64,000 nucleotides of DNA from Pseudomonas putida (lineage in GTDB: Bacteria; Pseudomonadota; Gammaproteobacteria; Pseudomonadales; Pseudomonadaceae). The DNA lies in NCBI RefSeq assembly GCF_004357765.1, contig NZ_SMTE01000005.1, positions 124,001-188,000 of the forward strand, in the 5' to 3' direction. This document shows, in pieces, positions 25,875 through 34,714 of the stretch (the first letter of the stretch is position 1; the number at the start of each line of letters is the position of its first letter). The translations under genes were made by a program, and so were the position numbers. The notes beneath the pieces were generated by a model. That model saw only the letters and a list, made by a program, of their open reading frames with translations. It made no database searches and had not been told where the DNA came from.

Positions 25875-27041
25875 ATGACAAGCGCCTCAGCCACGCCCAC
25901 CCTGCTCACCCAGCGCCTGCAGAGCATCGATGCCCTGCGCGGTCTGGTCATCCTGTTCATGCTGCTGGACCACGTCCGCGAAACCTTCTTTCTGCATCGC
26001 CAGGTCAGCGATCCAATGACCATCGACGCCACCGAGCCTTCGTTGTTCTTCAGCCGAACCCTGGCGCACCTGTGCGCCCCAGTGTTCGTCCTGCTCACCG
26101 GGCTGTCGGCCTGGCTGTACGGCGAGAAGCATCAGGGCCGTAGCGATGTGTCGGCCTTTCTGTTCAAGCGCGGACTGTTCCTGGTGGTACTGGAGTTCAC
26201 CCTGGTCAACTTCGCCTGGACCTTCCAGTTCCCCCCCAGCGTCATCTACTTGCAGGTGATCTGGGCCATCGGCATCAGCATGATCGCCCTGTCGCTGCTG
26301 GTATGGCTGCCGCGCCCCGCGCTGCTTGCTATCGGCGTCCTGATCGTGGCTGGGCACAACCTGCTCGATGGTCTGCACTTCGGCGCGGAGTCCGCGCTGC
26401 ACGTACCCTGGGCGATCCTGCATGACCGTGGCTGGCTGGAAGTCTCCGAGGCGATGCGCCTGCGCACGTCCTACCCCGTGCTGCCCTGGATCGGCGTGAT
26501 CGCCCTGGGCTATGGTCTGGGGCCCTGGTTCGCCCGTGGCAGCGCGGCCGACCGACGCCAGCAGCGGCTGCTGGTGGTCGGCCTGGTCGCCCTGGCCGGC
26601 TTCGTTCTGCTGCGCTTGCTCAACGGGTACGGTGAGGCGCCCTGGAGTGTCTACCCCGACTTCACCCACACCGCGATGAGCTTCTTCAACATCACCAAAT
26701 ACCCACCGTCCCTGTTGTTCCTCACCCTGACCCTCGGCTGTGGGCTGTTGCTGCTGCGCGCCTTCGAACGTGCAGGCGCGGTGCGCTGGATCGGTATGCT
26801 GGCGGTATTCGGCGCAGCCCCGATGTTCTTCTACTTGTTGCACCTGTACGTACTCAAGTTGCTGTACGTGACCTGCGTGGCGCTGTTCGGGCTGAACCAC
26901 GGCGACTACTTCGGGTTCGATGGCATCGCCTCGGTGTGGCTGATGGCGTTGCTGTTAACAGCGGTGCTGTACCTGCCGGTACGCAGCTTCGCTCGCCTCA
27001 AGGCACGCCGACGCGACATCCGCTGGCTCAAGTACTTCTGA
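25875..27041 (+). CDS. DUF1624 heparan-alpha-glucosaminide acetyltransferase-like membrane protein
   Basis: A 388-residue polytopic membrane protein with about ten helices. The DUF1624 start SIDALRGLVILFMLLDHVRE carries a conserved Asp-His in the first helix. FFNITKYPPSLLFL and FFYLLHLY are further family marks. The family contains the lysosomal acetyl-transfer enzyme; bacterial members are presumed to acylate a sugar or envelope component, substrate unknown. The Zur-like box upstream is unusual for it. Confidence 0.75.
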   Translation: MTSASATPTLLTQRLQSIDALRGLVILFMLLDHVRETFFLHRQVSDPMTIDATEPSLFFSRTLAHLCAPVFVLLTGLSAWLYGEKHQGRSDVSAFLFKRGLFLVVLEFTLVNFAWTFQFPPSVIYLQVIWAIGISMIALSLLVWLPRPALLAIGVLIVAGHNLLDGLHFGAESALHVPWAILHDRGWLEVSEAMRLRTSYPVLPWIGVIALGYGLGPWFARGSAADRRQQRLLVVGLVALAGFVLLRLLNGYGEAPWSVYPDFTHTAMSFFNITKYPPSLLFLTLTLGCGLLLLRAFERAGAVRWIGMLAVFGAAPMFFYLLHLYVLKLLYVTCVALFGLNHGDYFGFDGIASVWLMALLLTAVLYLPVRSFARLKARRRDIRWLKYF

Positions 27042-27082
27042 AATGCGTTTCACCGAGCGGCCGGATGGTCTACCATGCGGCC

Positions 27083-27256
27083 CGCCGGTTTCCACCACGG
27101 AATTAATAGGGAATCCCCGACTCGCCCAGGCGAGTCAAACGGAACTGCCCCCGCAACTGTAGGTGCCGAGCCCGCTCCATCGATGCCACTGGATCTCCGA
27201 TCCGGGAAGGCTGGAGCCGGGCGATGACGCACCAGTCAGGAGACCTGCCGGCCTAC
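27083..27256 (+). ncRNA. Cobalamin riboswitch
   Basis: The leader ahead of the BtuF-like gene contains the conserved parts of the B12 element in order: GGTTTCCACCACGGAATTAA and AGGGAATCCC at the start, GAACTGCCCCCGCAACTGTA in the core, GCCACTGGAT and GGGAAGGCTGGAGCCGGG, and the box AGTCAGGAGACCTGCCGG at 27235-27252. About 125 bases of expression platform follow, up to an AUG preceded by ATAGGAG. It should switch off the five-gene operon when adenosylcobalamin or a related corrinoid is present. Confidence 0.95.
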
Positions 27257-27380
27257 ATTCACCAACCGGCGGGGTGTCCGGGATTGGCCATCTGTACCGG
27301 TGCCGTTCGCCTTTGCGCGCGCGCTGGCGATGCCTGTCCGTGGGTTCCTCCGTGAACTGTCCGATAGGAGATCGACCAGC

Positions 27381-28391
27381 ATGCTGCCACGTTTCGCCAC
27401 TTTGCTTGCCGGACTGAGTCTGACCGGTATGGCCCAGGCGGCCGCCACCCACTACCCGCTGAGCGTGCCCAACTGCACCACCACGCAGACCTTCACCCAA
27501 GCCCCCGAGCGCGTGGTCACCATCGGCCAGGCCGGCACCGAAATGCTGTATGCGCTAGGCCTTGGCGAGAAGCTGGTCGGTACCTCTTTGTGGTTCAACA
27601 ACGTGCTGCCGGAGTACAAGGCACTCAACGACAAGGTCGAGCGCCTGGCCGACAACGACCCGAGCTTCGAAGCCGTGGTCGGCAAGCGCCCGCAGTTGGT
27701 GGCGGTACAGTTCGAATGGATGGTCGGCGCCCAAGGCGTGGTCGCCACCCGTGAGCAATTCGACGAACTGCACATCCCCACCTACCTGCTGCCTTCGGAC
27801 TGCGAAGGCAAGGACAACCTGGTCGGTGCCGACGGCACTCGCTTGCAGGCATTCCAGGTCGACAGCATCTACAAGAGCATCAGTCAGTTGGCCGAGATCT
27901 TCGATGTGCAAGCGCGGGGCGAGGCGCTCAACGCTGATCTGCAACAGCGCCTGGCCAGCGCCCGCCAGCAATTGGCCGGCAAGGACCTGAGCGATACCTC
28001 GGCGCTGTTCTGGTTCTCCAGCGCCGACCTCGACATCGACCCCTACGTGGCCGGACGCCAGGGCGTGGCCGACTTCATGCTGCGTACCCTGGGCGTGCGC
28101 AACGTGGTCGAGTCGACCGAGGAATGGCCGAGCGTGGGCTGGGAAACCCTGGCCAAGGCCAATCCCACCTGGCTGATCATCGCGCGCATGGACCGCCGTC
28201 GCTTCCCCGCCGACGACTACCAAAAGAAGCTCGAATTCCTCCGCAGCGACCCGGTCACCCGCAACATGGACGCGGTGAAGAACGACCGCATCATCATCCT
28301 CGACGCTGACGCCATGCAGGCAGGCATTCGCCTGTTCCGTGGCCTGCAAACACTCGCGGCAGCGTTCGCCAGCGGTAAAGCGACACCGTGA
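27381..28391 (+). CDS. B12-riboswitch-controlled ABC transporter substrate-binding protein (BtuF/FecB-like)
   Basis: A 336-residue exported binding protein of the helical-backbone (BtuF/FecB) class with signal peptide MLPRFATLLAGLSLTGMAQA. After cleavage, PERVVTIGQAGTEMLYALGL is the typical start of the fold. It has two Cys early and in the middle (VPNC, LPSDCEGK), perhaps a disulfide. It follows the cobalamin riboswitch and precedes the permease with a one-base overlap. The ligand may be cobalamin, another corrinoid or a metal chelate; the sequence alone cannot say. Confidence 0.85.
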   Translation: MLPRFATLLAGLSLTGMAQAAATHYPLSVPNCTTTQTFTQAPERVVTIGQAGTEMLYALGLGEKLVGTSLWFNNVLPEYKALNDKVERLADNDPSFEAVVGKRPQLVAVQFEWMVGAQGVVATREQFDELHIPTYLLPSDCEGKDNLVGADGTRLQAFQVDSIYKSISQLAEIFDVQARGEALNADLQQRLASARQQLAGKDLSDTSALFWFSSADLDIDPYVAGRQGVADFMLRTLGVRNVVESTEEWPSVGWETLAKANPTWLIIARMDRRRFPADDYQKKLEFLRSDPVTRNMDAVKNDRIIILDADAMQAGIRLFRGLQTLAAAFASGKATP

Positions 28392-29407
28392 TGAGCCGTT
28401 CGTTGACCGCCCTCTTCCTGGCCCTGCTGGCGCTGCTCGCCGCCCTGCTGGTGGGCACCGCCATCGGCGAGAGCAATCTGGCCCCGGAGGTGGTTTACCG
28501 GGTGCTGGCCAACCATCTGTGGCAGGCCGGCTACCCGGTCGACCCCATCGATGCCGGCATCGTCTGGAACTACCGCCTCACCCGCACGCTGGTCGCGGCC
28601 GCTTGCGGCGCCGGCCTGGCCACCTGCGGCGTGATCCTCCAGGCATTGCTGCGCAACCCGCTGGCGGAGCCTTACCTGCTGGGTCTGTCGGCAGGCGCCT
28701 CGACCGGTGCGGTGTTGGTGGGCCTGCTGGGTTGGGGCAGCATTGCCCTGAGCTTGTCCGGTGGAGCCTTCATCGGCGCGCTGGCAGCGTTCATTCTGGT
28801 GTTGGTACTGGCCCGCGCGGCCGGCCCAAGCAGCAACAACGCCCAGGTGATACTCGCCGGCATTGCCGGGTCGCAATTGTTCAACGCCCTGACCGCCTTC
28901 CTGATCACCAAGTCGGCGACGGCCGAGCAAGCGCGGGGCATCCTGTTCTGGCTGCTGGGCAACCTCAGTGGCGTGCGCTGGCCTTCGGTATGGCTGGCCC
29001 TGCCGGTGGCGCTAGGCGGCCTGATGGTGTGCCTGTGGCACCGCCGCGCCCTGGATGCCTTCACCTTCGGGACGGACTCCGCCGCCTCGCTGGGCATTCC
29101 CGTACGCCGTACACAATTGCTGCTGATCAGTTGCGCGGCGCTGGTCACCGCAGTGATGGTCTCGATCGTCGGCGCCATCGGTTTCGTCGGACTGGTCATC
29201 CCGCATGCCTTGCGTCTTTTGCTCGGTCCCGGCCACAGTCGCCTGCTGCCGGCCAGCGCGTTGGGCGGTGCGCTGTTCCTGATCGCCGCCGACGTACTGT
29301 CACGCACGTTGATTGCCGGCCAGGTGATCCCCGTCGGCGTGGTCACCGCGTTGATCGGCGCGCCGGTGTTCGCACTGATCCTGGTCAGCCGACGGAGGCA
29401 GCCATGA
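28391..29407 (+). CDS. ABC transporter permease, FecCD/BtuC family
   Basis: A 338-residue polytopic permease with about nine to ten helices. FecCD family marks are NPLAEPYLLGLSAGASTGAV, followed by LAGIAGSQLFNAL and, near the end, GFVGLVIPHALRLLLGP and PVGVVTALIGAPVFALIL. The ATG at 28391 overlaps the binding-protein stop; an adjacent GTG is an alternative. It forms the inner-membrane pore with the ATPase encoded next. Confidence 0.88.
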   Translation: MSRSLTALFLALLALLAALLVGTAIGESNLAPEVVYRVLANHLWQAGYPVDPIDAGIVWNYRLTRTLVAAACGAGLATCGVILQALLRNPLAEPYLLGLSAGASTGAVLVGLLGWGSIALSLSGGAFIGALAAFILVLVLARAAGPSSNNAQVILAGIAGSQLFNALTAFLITKSATAEQARGILFWLLGNLSGVRWPSVWLALPVALGGLMVCLWHRRALDAFTFGTDSAASLGIPVRRTQLLLISCAALVTAVMVSIVGAIGFVGLVIPHALRLLLGPGHSRLLPASALGGALFLIAADVLSRTLIAGQVIPVGVVTALIGAPVFALILVSRRRQP

Positions 29408-30192
29408 CCCTTATGCCCATCCCAGACATCGCCCCTCTCGGCTGTGCCAGGCTCGGCCTTGAGTTGAGTGGTCGAGCGGTGCTGTGCGACATCGATCTCG
29501 AGGTGATCCCCGGTGAAACGCTGGGTATCGTCGGCCCCAATGGCTCAGGCAAATCCTCGCTACTCAAACTTCTGGCTGGTCTGCGCGCCCCCACCAGCGG
29601 CGGCGTAACGCTGCTCGGCGAGCCACTGGCCGGCATGCCTCGGCGGCGTATCGCCCAGGCCCTGGCACTGGTCGAGCAACAAGCGGACACCCTCGATGCC
29701 ATCAGCGTCTACGACGCCGTCGCCCTTGGCCGCACGCCCTGGCTGTCGGCGCTGGCACCGTTCTCCCAGGAGGACCACGCCATCGTCGAACAGGCGCTGC
29801 TCGATGCCGATGCCCTGCATCTGCGGGCCAGGATCTGGAGCTCGTTGTCCGGCGGCGAGCGCCAGCGGGTGCATATCGCCCGCGCCCTGGCCCAGCGCCC
29901 ACGGGTGCTGTTGCTCGACGAGCCGACCAATCACCTGGACATCCAGCACCAACTCGGCCTGCTGCGCCAGGTACAAGCACTCCCGGTGACCACGCTGGTC
30001 GCGCTGCACGACCTCAACCAGGCCCTGACCTGCGACCGCCTCGCAGTGCTGGACCAGGGCCGCCTGGTGTCCCTTGGCAAGCCGTCGGACGTGCTCACCC
30101 CCACGCGTCTGCTGAGCACCTTCGGCGTTCACGCGCATTACCTCACCGACCCTTTTGATGGCGCGCGCATCTTGCGTTTCCGCGCCCCTTGA
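29404..30192 (+). CDS. ABC transporter ATP-binding protein (BtuD/FepC-like)
   Basis: A 262-residue ATPase. Walker A GPNGSGKS lies at 44-51, signature LSGGERQ at 148-154, Walker B VLLLDEPTNHLD near 168-179, and H-loop VALHDLNQ near 200. The start ATG overlaps the permease stop (ATGA). A long in-frame stretch upstream is an open frame opposite the permease phase and is not part of the gene. Confidence 0.9.
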   Translation: MTLMPIPDIAPLGCARLGLELSGRAVLCDIDLEVIPGETLGIVGPNGSGKSSLLKLLAGLRAPTSGGVTLLGEPLAGMPRRRIAQALALVEQQADTLDAISVYDAVALGRTPWLSALAPFSQEDHAIVEQALLDADALHLRARIWSSLSGGERQRVHIARALAQRPRVLLLDEPTNHLDIQHQLGLLRQVQALPVTTLVALHDLNQALTCDRLAVLDQGRLVSLGKPSDVLTPTRLLSTFGVHAHYLTDPFDGARILRFRAP

Positions 30193-30209
30193 GACAGGAA
30201 GCAGTCACC

Positions 30210-30641
30210 ATGTCACGTCCCGTCGCCCTGCTGCTCGCTAGCGCCCTGTTCGCCCCTGCCACGTTGGCCCAGGTGCATGAAGTGAAGATGCTCAATCGCA
30301 CAGACGCTGGCGCCATGGTGTACGAACCGGATCACCTGCATATCGCTCCAGGTGACACCGTGCGTTTTCTACCGACCATGAGCGGGCACAATGCCGCGAG
30401 CCTGCCAGGGCTCCTGCCGGAGGGCGCCGAGGCGTTCAAGAGCAAGCTCAATCAGCCCTTCGAGCACACTTTCACGGTGCCTGGGCTTTACGGCATCCAA
30501 TGCATCCCGCACTTGGCCATGGGCATGGTGATGCTCATCCAGGTCGGCGACACCGCCGCAGCCGAGCTGCCTGCCAGCCTGCCTGAGCGCGCCAAGGTTC
30601 GCCTGACCACTCAGCTGCGCCACCTGGAGGCCGGTCAATGA
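30210..30641 (+). CDS. Pseudoazurin-type cupredoxin
   Basis: A 143-residue periplasmic blue-copper protein with signal peptide MSRPVALLLASALFAPATLA. Type 1 copper ligands are present: His60 (SGHN), Cys98 (YGIQCIP), His101 and Met106, with the C-x2-H-x4-M spacing of pseudoazurins. Such proteins are soluble one-electron carriers, best known from nirK-type denitrification. Here it lies inside the B12-controlled transport operon, 18 bases after the ATPase gene and overlapping the porin, with no denitrification genes visible. Its partner is therefore unknown. Confidence 0.85.
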   Translation: MSRPVALLLASALFAPATLAQVHEVKMLNRTDAGAMVYEPDHLHIAPGDTVRFLPTMSGHNAASLPGLLPEGAEAFKSKLNQPFEHTFTVPGLYGIQCIPHLAMGMVMLIQVGDTAAAELPASLPERAKVRLTTQLRHLEAGQ

Positions 30642-31975
30642 GCCGCTGGTTGCTGGCACTGCCATTGCTGGGTAGCGTACCCCTGGCTCTGGCCGATTCG
30701 GCGCAAAGCCAGAGCCGGGGCTTGATCGAGGACAGCACCTGGAGCCTGCTCAACCGCAGCGTGTTCGACCAGCGCGACTACAAGCATGGCGCGCGCAACA
30801 GCGGAGCCCGCAATGCCTACAAGCCCCGAGACCAACGCAACGGTCTGGCCGAGGAATGGGCCTACGGCCTGATGGGCACATTCAACTCTGGATTTACCCA
30901 GGGGCTGATCGGATTGGGTGTCGATGCCCATGCTTATCTGGGCGTGCAACTCGACAGCGGCGGCGGTCGCGCCGGCAAGGCGCGGCTACTTGGGCTGGAC
31001 AACGACGGTCACCCGAAAAATGAATACAGCCGGGCTGGCGCAGCGCTCAAGCTACGCATGTCCAATACCGTACTGTCGTACGGCGAACAGCGCGTGAAGA
31101 CGCCGGTCTTCAGCTCTTCCGACAGCCGCCTGCTGCCGGAAACAGCGACCGGTTTTTTCCTCACCAGCACGGAAATCGACACACTCAAGCTGGTTGCCGG
31201 TCATTTCAACGAAAGTACCGACCGCAATGCTTCCAGCCACGACCAGGGCTTCGTGGTCAACTACTCGGATGGACGCCAAGGCAACAGCTTCGACCTTGCC
31301 GGGATGGTCTGGAACCCTGCCGCCGAATTCAGTGCCAGCCTGTACACCTCACGCTATGAGGACAACTGGAACCAGCACTACCTGGGCAGCACCCTGAGCC
31401 ATGCGTTCGACGACCGTCGCAGCCTGAGTCTGGACCTGAATCTGTACCGCACCCTCGACACCGGCAAAGCCTATTCCGGGCAGATCGACAACACCACCTG
31501 GAGCCTGGTCTCGCGCTATGCCCAGGGCCCGCAGACGTTCAGCCTTGGCTGGCAACAAGTCGACGGCAATACACCGTTCGACTATGTCACCAGGGGAGCG
31601 ATTTTTCTTGGAAACGCGGTGCAGATGTCCGACTTCAACGCACCCAACGAAAGGTCCTGGCAGGCGCGCTACGACCTCGACATGGGCGCTTTCGGCGTGC
31701 CCGGGTTGAATCTCTCGGCGCTGTACGTACGCGGTTTCGACATCGACGGCACCCACGTGGATCCTAACGGTGGCTATGCGTATCTGGGCTACGGCAAGGG
31801 TGGCAAGCATTGGGAACGTGACCTCGAAGCGCGCTATGTGGTGCAGAGCGGCAAGGCCAAAGGAACGACCGTTTCCCTGCGGCATAACCTGCACCGCGGC
31901 AACACCGCCCAGGCGGAACTCGACGGCAACCAGATTCGCCTGGCAGTGGAATGGCCGATTTCGGGCGGACTCTGA
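30638..31975 (+). CDS. OprD family outer-membrane porin
   Basis: A 445-residue exported barrel protein with signal peptide MSRWLLALPLLGSVPLALA. OprD marks include LNRSVFDQRDYKHG, EWAYGLMGTFNSGFTQG and SYGEQRVKTPVF. The C-terminus ends VEWPISGGL rather than in the usual aromatic residue. OprD porins pass small substrates such as basic amino acids and carboxylates. The ATG overlaps the cupredoxin stop, so it is the last gene of the riboswitch operon. An intact corrinoid would be too large for this porin type, which makes the operon's cargo puzzling. Confidence 0.85.
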   Translation: MSRWLLALPLLGSVPLALADSAQSQSRGLIEDSTWSLLNRSVFDQRDYKHGARNSGARNAYKPRDQRNGLAEEWAYGLMGTFNSGFTQGLIGLGVDAHAYLGVQLDSGGGRAGKARLLGLDNDGHPKNEYSRAGAALKLRMSNTVLSYGEQRVKTPVFSSSDSRLLPETATGFFLTSTEIDTLKLVAGHFNESTDRNASSHDQGFVVNYSDGRQGNSFDLAGMVWNPAAEFSASLYTSRYEDNWNQHYLGSTLSHAFDDRRSLSLDLNLYRTLDTGKAYSGQIDNTTWSLVSRYAQGPQTFSLGWQQVDGNTPFDYVTRGAIFLGNAVQMSDFNAPNERSWQARYDLDMGAFGVPGLNLSALYVRGFDIDGTHVDPNGGYAYLGYGKGGKHWERDLEARYVVQSGKAKGTTVSLRHNLHRGNTAQAELDGNQIRLAVEWPISGGL

Positions 31976-32030
31976 GGGCTTGCTCAGCAAGCGCAAGGGC
32001 GTTGGCTCATTCGCGGCACGGCCCGCAGCG

Positions 32031-32339
32031 TCACTGCTCGCCCACGCCCCAGGCACTTCTCTCGAACGGATTCATCGTGGCCACCACCTCGTCGAATACC
32101 TTGCGCAGTTCCGCACTGAAACGACCTTGCAGGTGGTAAAAGGTCAGCAAGAAGCGCTTGACCACCTGGGGCCACGCGCCATCCTTGTGCGCCGTGATGA
32201 TGACCGCCTTGGCATCTTGCCCATGGGGCGTGGGCCGCACTTGCTCCAGTCGACGTTCGAAGTCGGCATAGGTCCAATCATCGTGGCGATCCTCGAACTC
32301 GTCCAACAATTTGAGCTTGTACAGGGCAATGTGCGCCAT
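32031..32339 (-). CDS. Hypothetical small protein
   Basis: A 102-residue soluble protein starting MAHIALYKLKLLDEFEDRHDD, with AGGAG well placed before the ATG at 32339. It is charged, without signal peptide or membrane segment, and has an alpha-helical pattern (FLLTFYHLQGRFSAELRKVF). I do not recognise the family. It stands alone between the porin and an acetyltransferase on the same strand. Confidence 0.7.
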   Translation of the reverse strand: MAHIALYKLKLLDEFEDRHDDWTYADFERRLEQVRPTPHGQDAKAVIITAHKDGAWPQVVKRFLLTFYHLQGRFSAELRKVFDEVVATMNPFERSAWGVGEQ

Positions 32340-32413
32340 CGGCAGAACTCCTCTCACAGTTGGTTTACTCGGACGGTAAGCCAAGCGAGGCGCGAGCGAA
32401 ATGAACGGGGTGA

Positions 32414-32941
32414 TTACCGGGAATAGGGTTTGTCGGAATCTTCCGAAATACAGACCCTTTCCATGTGCGTGGTCTGCCAGACTGGATCCGCTTCCACATC
32501 GACGATGGTGAAGCCCTGCCCCTGCCAGAAGCCGATCGCCCCTGGCAGAAAGGGATGCGTATGCAGGTACAGACACTCGACGCCGGCGGCGACGGCGTGG
32601 CTGGTCAACGCCTTGACCAGCGCGCCGGCCAGGCCATGGCGCCGATACCCTGGCAGCACGAACAGGCGTACCACCTCGACCACGCGCTGGCCGCAGTAAT
32701 CCAGCTGGGCGAAGCGATGGTCGTACGGCAGATAACCGATGGCCGCGATCAGGCGGCCCTGATCGCGCGCCACGAGAAAATGGCCGTTGCCGTCCAGATA
32801 GGTCTCGGCGAACTGCGCCAGGTCCTTGGGCAACGGACTGGTGGCGAGCAGAGGAAACAGCGTGCGGCGCGCCGTGTCGACGAAGGCGACGATTTCGGCG
32901 ATGGCATCGCGGGTAGGCTCTTGAATGATCCAGTCAGGCAT
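32414..32941 (-). CDS. GNAT family N-acetyltransferase
   Basis: A 175-residue acetyltransferase. VVEVVRLFVLPGYRRHGLAG contains the acetyl-CoA-binding R/Q-x-x-G-x-G/A type loop (YRRHGLAGAL) and LPGAIGFWQGQGFT is the downstream motif B. The start at 32941 (MPDWIIQEPTR) is taken over longer in-frame starts because the upstream part reads poorly. The substrate is unknown. Confidence 0.85.
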   Translation of the reverse strand: MPDWIIQEPTRDAIAEIVAFVDTARRTLFPLLATSPLPKDLAQFAETYLDGNGHFLVARDQGRLIAAIGYLPYDHRFAQLDYCGQRVVEVVRLFVLPGYRRHGLAGALVKALTSHAVAAGVECLYLHTHPFLPGAIGFWQGQGFTIVDVEADPVWQTTHMERVCISEDSDKPYSR

Positions 32942-33041
32942 GGCGGCGCCAACACAGTGAAGTCGGCCACGTTCTACCCCAGGCAACGCGTCACTGCAAA
33001 TCGGTATAATCGCACCATTCACTCCCCGCCCAGGCCATCCC

Positions 33042-33521
33042 ATGCCCCGCTTGCCGAAGTCGCTGCTGCCGCTGCTGTTCCTTACCGCCCTCGCCGCCTG
33101 CGATCAGAAACCCACACGCGAGGCACAGATCCTGGACAAGCTGCCGTTGCAGGATGCTTACGAGCACAACATCGGGCGCATGGCCGCCCTGCTCACCCGC
33201 ACCCACCCAGGCCTCGACCAGGCGCAGATCGAGGCCGTGCTGCGCAAGCACCTCACCGTCGAGGACCAGCGTCAGGACCTTTATAAGCTATACAGCGAGA
33301 AGAACTTCAGCGACGCCGAATTCGCCACCATCGTCGAAGCCACCCAGGACCCCGCCAAGGCCCAGGCCCTGGAGAACACCGAGCAAGGCAAGCGCCTGAG
33401 CGAAAAGTTGACCACGCTGATGCGCCAAACGGCCAGCGACCCCGGCGTGCAGGCAGTGGCCGAGCAACGCATGAAGCAGGTCGAGGACGAACTGGCGGCG
33501 CTGGAGAAGGCTGGCTCCTGA
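33042..33521 (+). CDS. Putative lipoprotein
   Basis: A 159-residue protein with lipoprotein signal peptide: MPRLPKSLLPLLFLTALAAC, with lipobox LAAC (Cys20). The mature part is soluble and helical, and rich in charged residues (EDQRQDLYKLYSEKNFSD). No family is recognised. A TATAAT hexamer at 33005-33010 lies 32 bases before the start and is the probable -10 element. Confidence 0.75.
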   Translation: MPRLPKSLLPLLFLTALAACDQKPTREAQILDKLPLQDAYEHNIGRMAALLTRTHPGLDQAQIEAVLRKHLTVEDQRQDLYKLYSEKNFSDAEFATIVEATQDPAKAQALENTEQGKRLSEKLTTLMRQTASDPGVQAVAEQRMKQVEDELAALEKAGS

Positions 33522-33611
33522 GCCCTCCCAAGCGTTAACGCCGGCGAGCGGGAAGGATCGTTCAGCGAGCGCCGGGGTCCATTGAACAGCCCCTTTAACC
33601 GGAGATCGCCT

Positions 33612-34628
33612 ATGCCCCGCCTGGGCTTCGCCTGCCAGTATCGCCATCCCCATCGCAGCGAATCGCTCAAAGCGCTGGAGGCGATCGAGCGCGCCTTCAA
33701 TCCGCGTACCACGACCCTGCGCTGGCTGTCCGCGGCCACTCCAGAGGCGGCGCGGGCGAAACTGCTGGAGTTGGTGCAGCACAATTTCGACGCCCAATTG
33801 CGCCTGCTGGCCTACGTCACCGAGTTGCCGCCAACCCTGCGCATGTTGCGCCTGAGCAGCGACCTGTTGCCGCTCTACAGCCATCCGAGCATTGCCCCGA
33901 TCTACCGGGAGAGCGACTTCCAGACCCTGATGAGCGAACGCTTCGCCACCATCGGCGCAGTCGCCCGTGAAGCCGACATTCGCCTGTCGTTCCACCCTGG
34001 CCAATATTGCGTGCTGGGCTCGGATCGCCCCGACGTGGTGGAGAACAGCCTGGCCGAGTTCGAGTACCACGCCGACATGATCCGCATGATGGGCTACGGC
34101 GTGCGTTTCCAGGACTTCAAGTGCAACATCCACATCGCCGGACGCCTCGGCGCGGCAGGCATGCGCGCGGTCTGGCCACGTCTGTCGACAGTGGCACGCA
34201 ATGTGATCACCCTGGAAAACGACGAGAAGACCTACGGCGTCGACGATTGCCTGTCGCTGGCCGACCTCGCACCGGTGGTGCTGGATATTCACCATTGCTG
34301 GATCCACGAAGACGACTACATCGACCCACAGGATCAACGCATCGCGCGCATCATCGACAGCTGGCGCGGCGTACGGCCGGTGATGCATTACTCGCAGCCG
34401 CCTGAGTCGCTGCAGGCGCTGGGATTCGACGCCGAGCGCAAACTGACCATCCCAGCCCTGCTGGAGCGGGTCAACAAGCGCGACCTGTACGTCCACAGCG
34501 CGCAGATGTGGAATCACTGGACCAACCGCTACGCCCTGCAATTCCTCGATCGCTTCGACATCATGTTCGAGGCCAAGGACAAGAACCTGGCCACCCTGGC
34601 GTTCTATCAGCAGTACCTGGCCGACTGA
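33612..34628 (+). CDS. uvsE: UV damage endonuclease (UvsE/UVDE)
   Basis: A 338-residue TIM-barrel metal-dependent endonuclease. The start MPRLGFACQYRHP and later SFHPGQYCVLGS, ITLENDEKTYGVDD and VLDIHHCWIHEDDYI supply the conserved His, Glu and Asp ligands of the UVDE family. It nicks DNA 5' to cyclobutane dimers and 6-4 photoproducts, giving an alternative to nucleotide excision repair. GGAG upstream supports the ATG at 33612; a 5' in-frame TTG is not used. Confidence 0.88.
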   Translation: MPRLGFACQYRHPHRSESLKALEAIERAFNPRTTTLRWLSAATPEAARAKLLELVQHNFDAQLRLLAYVTELPPTLRMLRLSSDLLPLYSHPSIAPIYRESDFQTLMSERFATIGAVAREADIRLSFHPGQYCVLGSDRPDVVENSLAEFEYHADMIRMMGYGVRFQDFKCNIHIAGRLGAAGMRAVWPRLSTVARNVITLENDEKTYGVDDCLSLADLAPVVLDIHHCWIHEDDYIDPQDQRIARIIDSWRGVRPVMHYSQPPESLQALGFDAERKLTIPALLERVNKRDLYVHSAQMWNHWTNRYALQFLDRFDIMFEAKDKNLATLAFYQQYLAD

Positions 34629-34714
34629 CCACGACGCCCATTCGTCGCGGACATCGCACCGCCGCCGCTTGCCCTCGGCCGAACGATGGTAATCACCCAA
34701 AAAGGAGATTCACC

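Noticed and set aside
28339-29403. Extension of the ABC ATPase frame far upstream
   Set aside because: The open frame upstream of 29404 is out-of-frame reading of the permease. The ATG at 29404 has the usual four-base overlap and starts the real protein.
30210-30641. Cupredoxin as part of a denitrification system
   Set aside because: It has the pseudoazurin ligand pattern, but no nitrite reductase or denitrification gene is present in the window, so that assignment is not supported.
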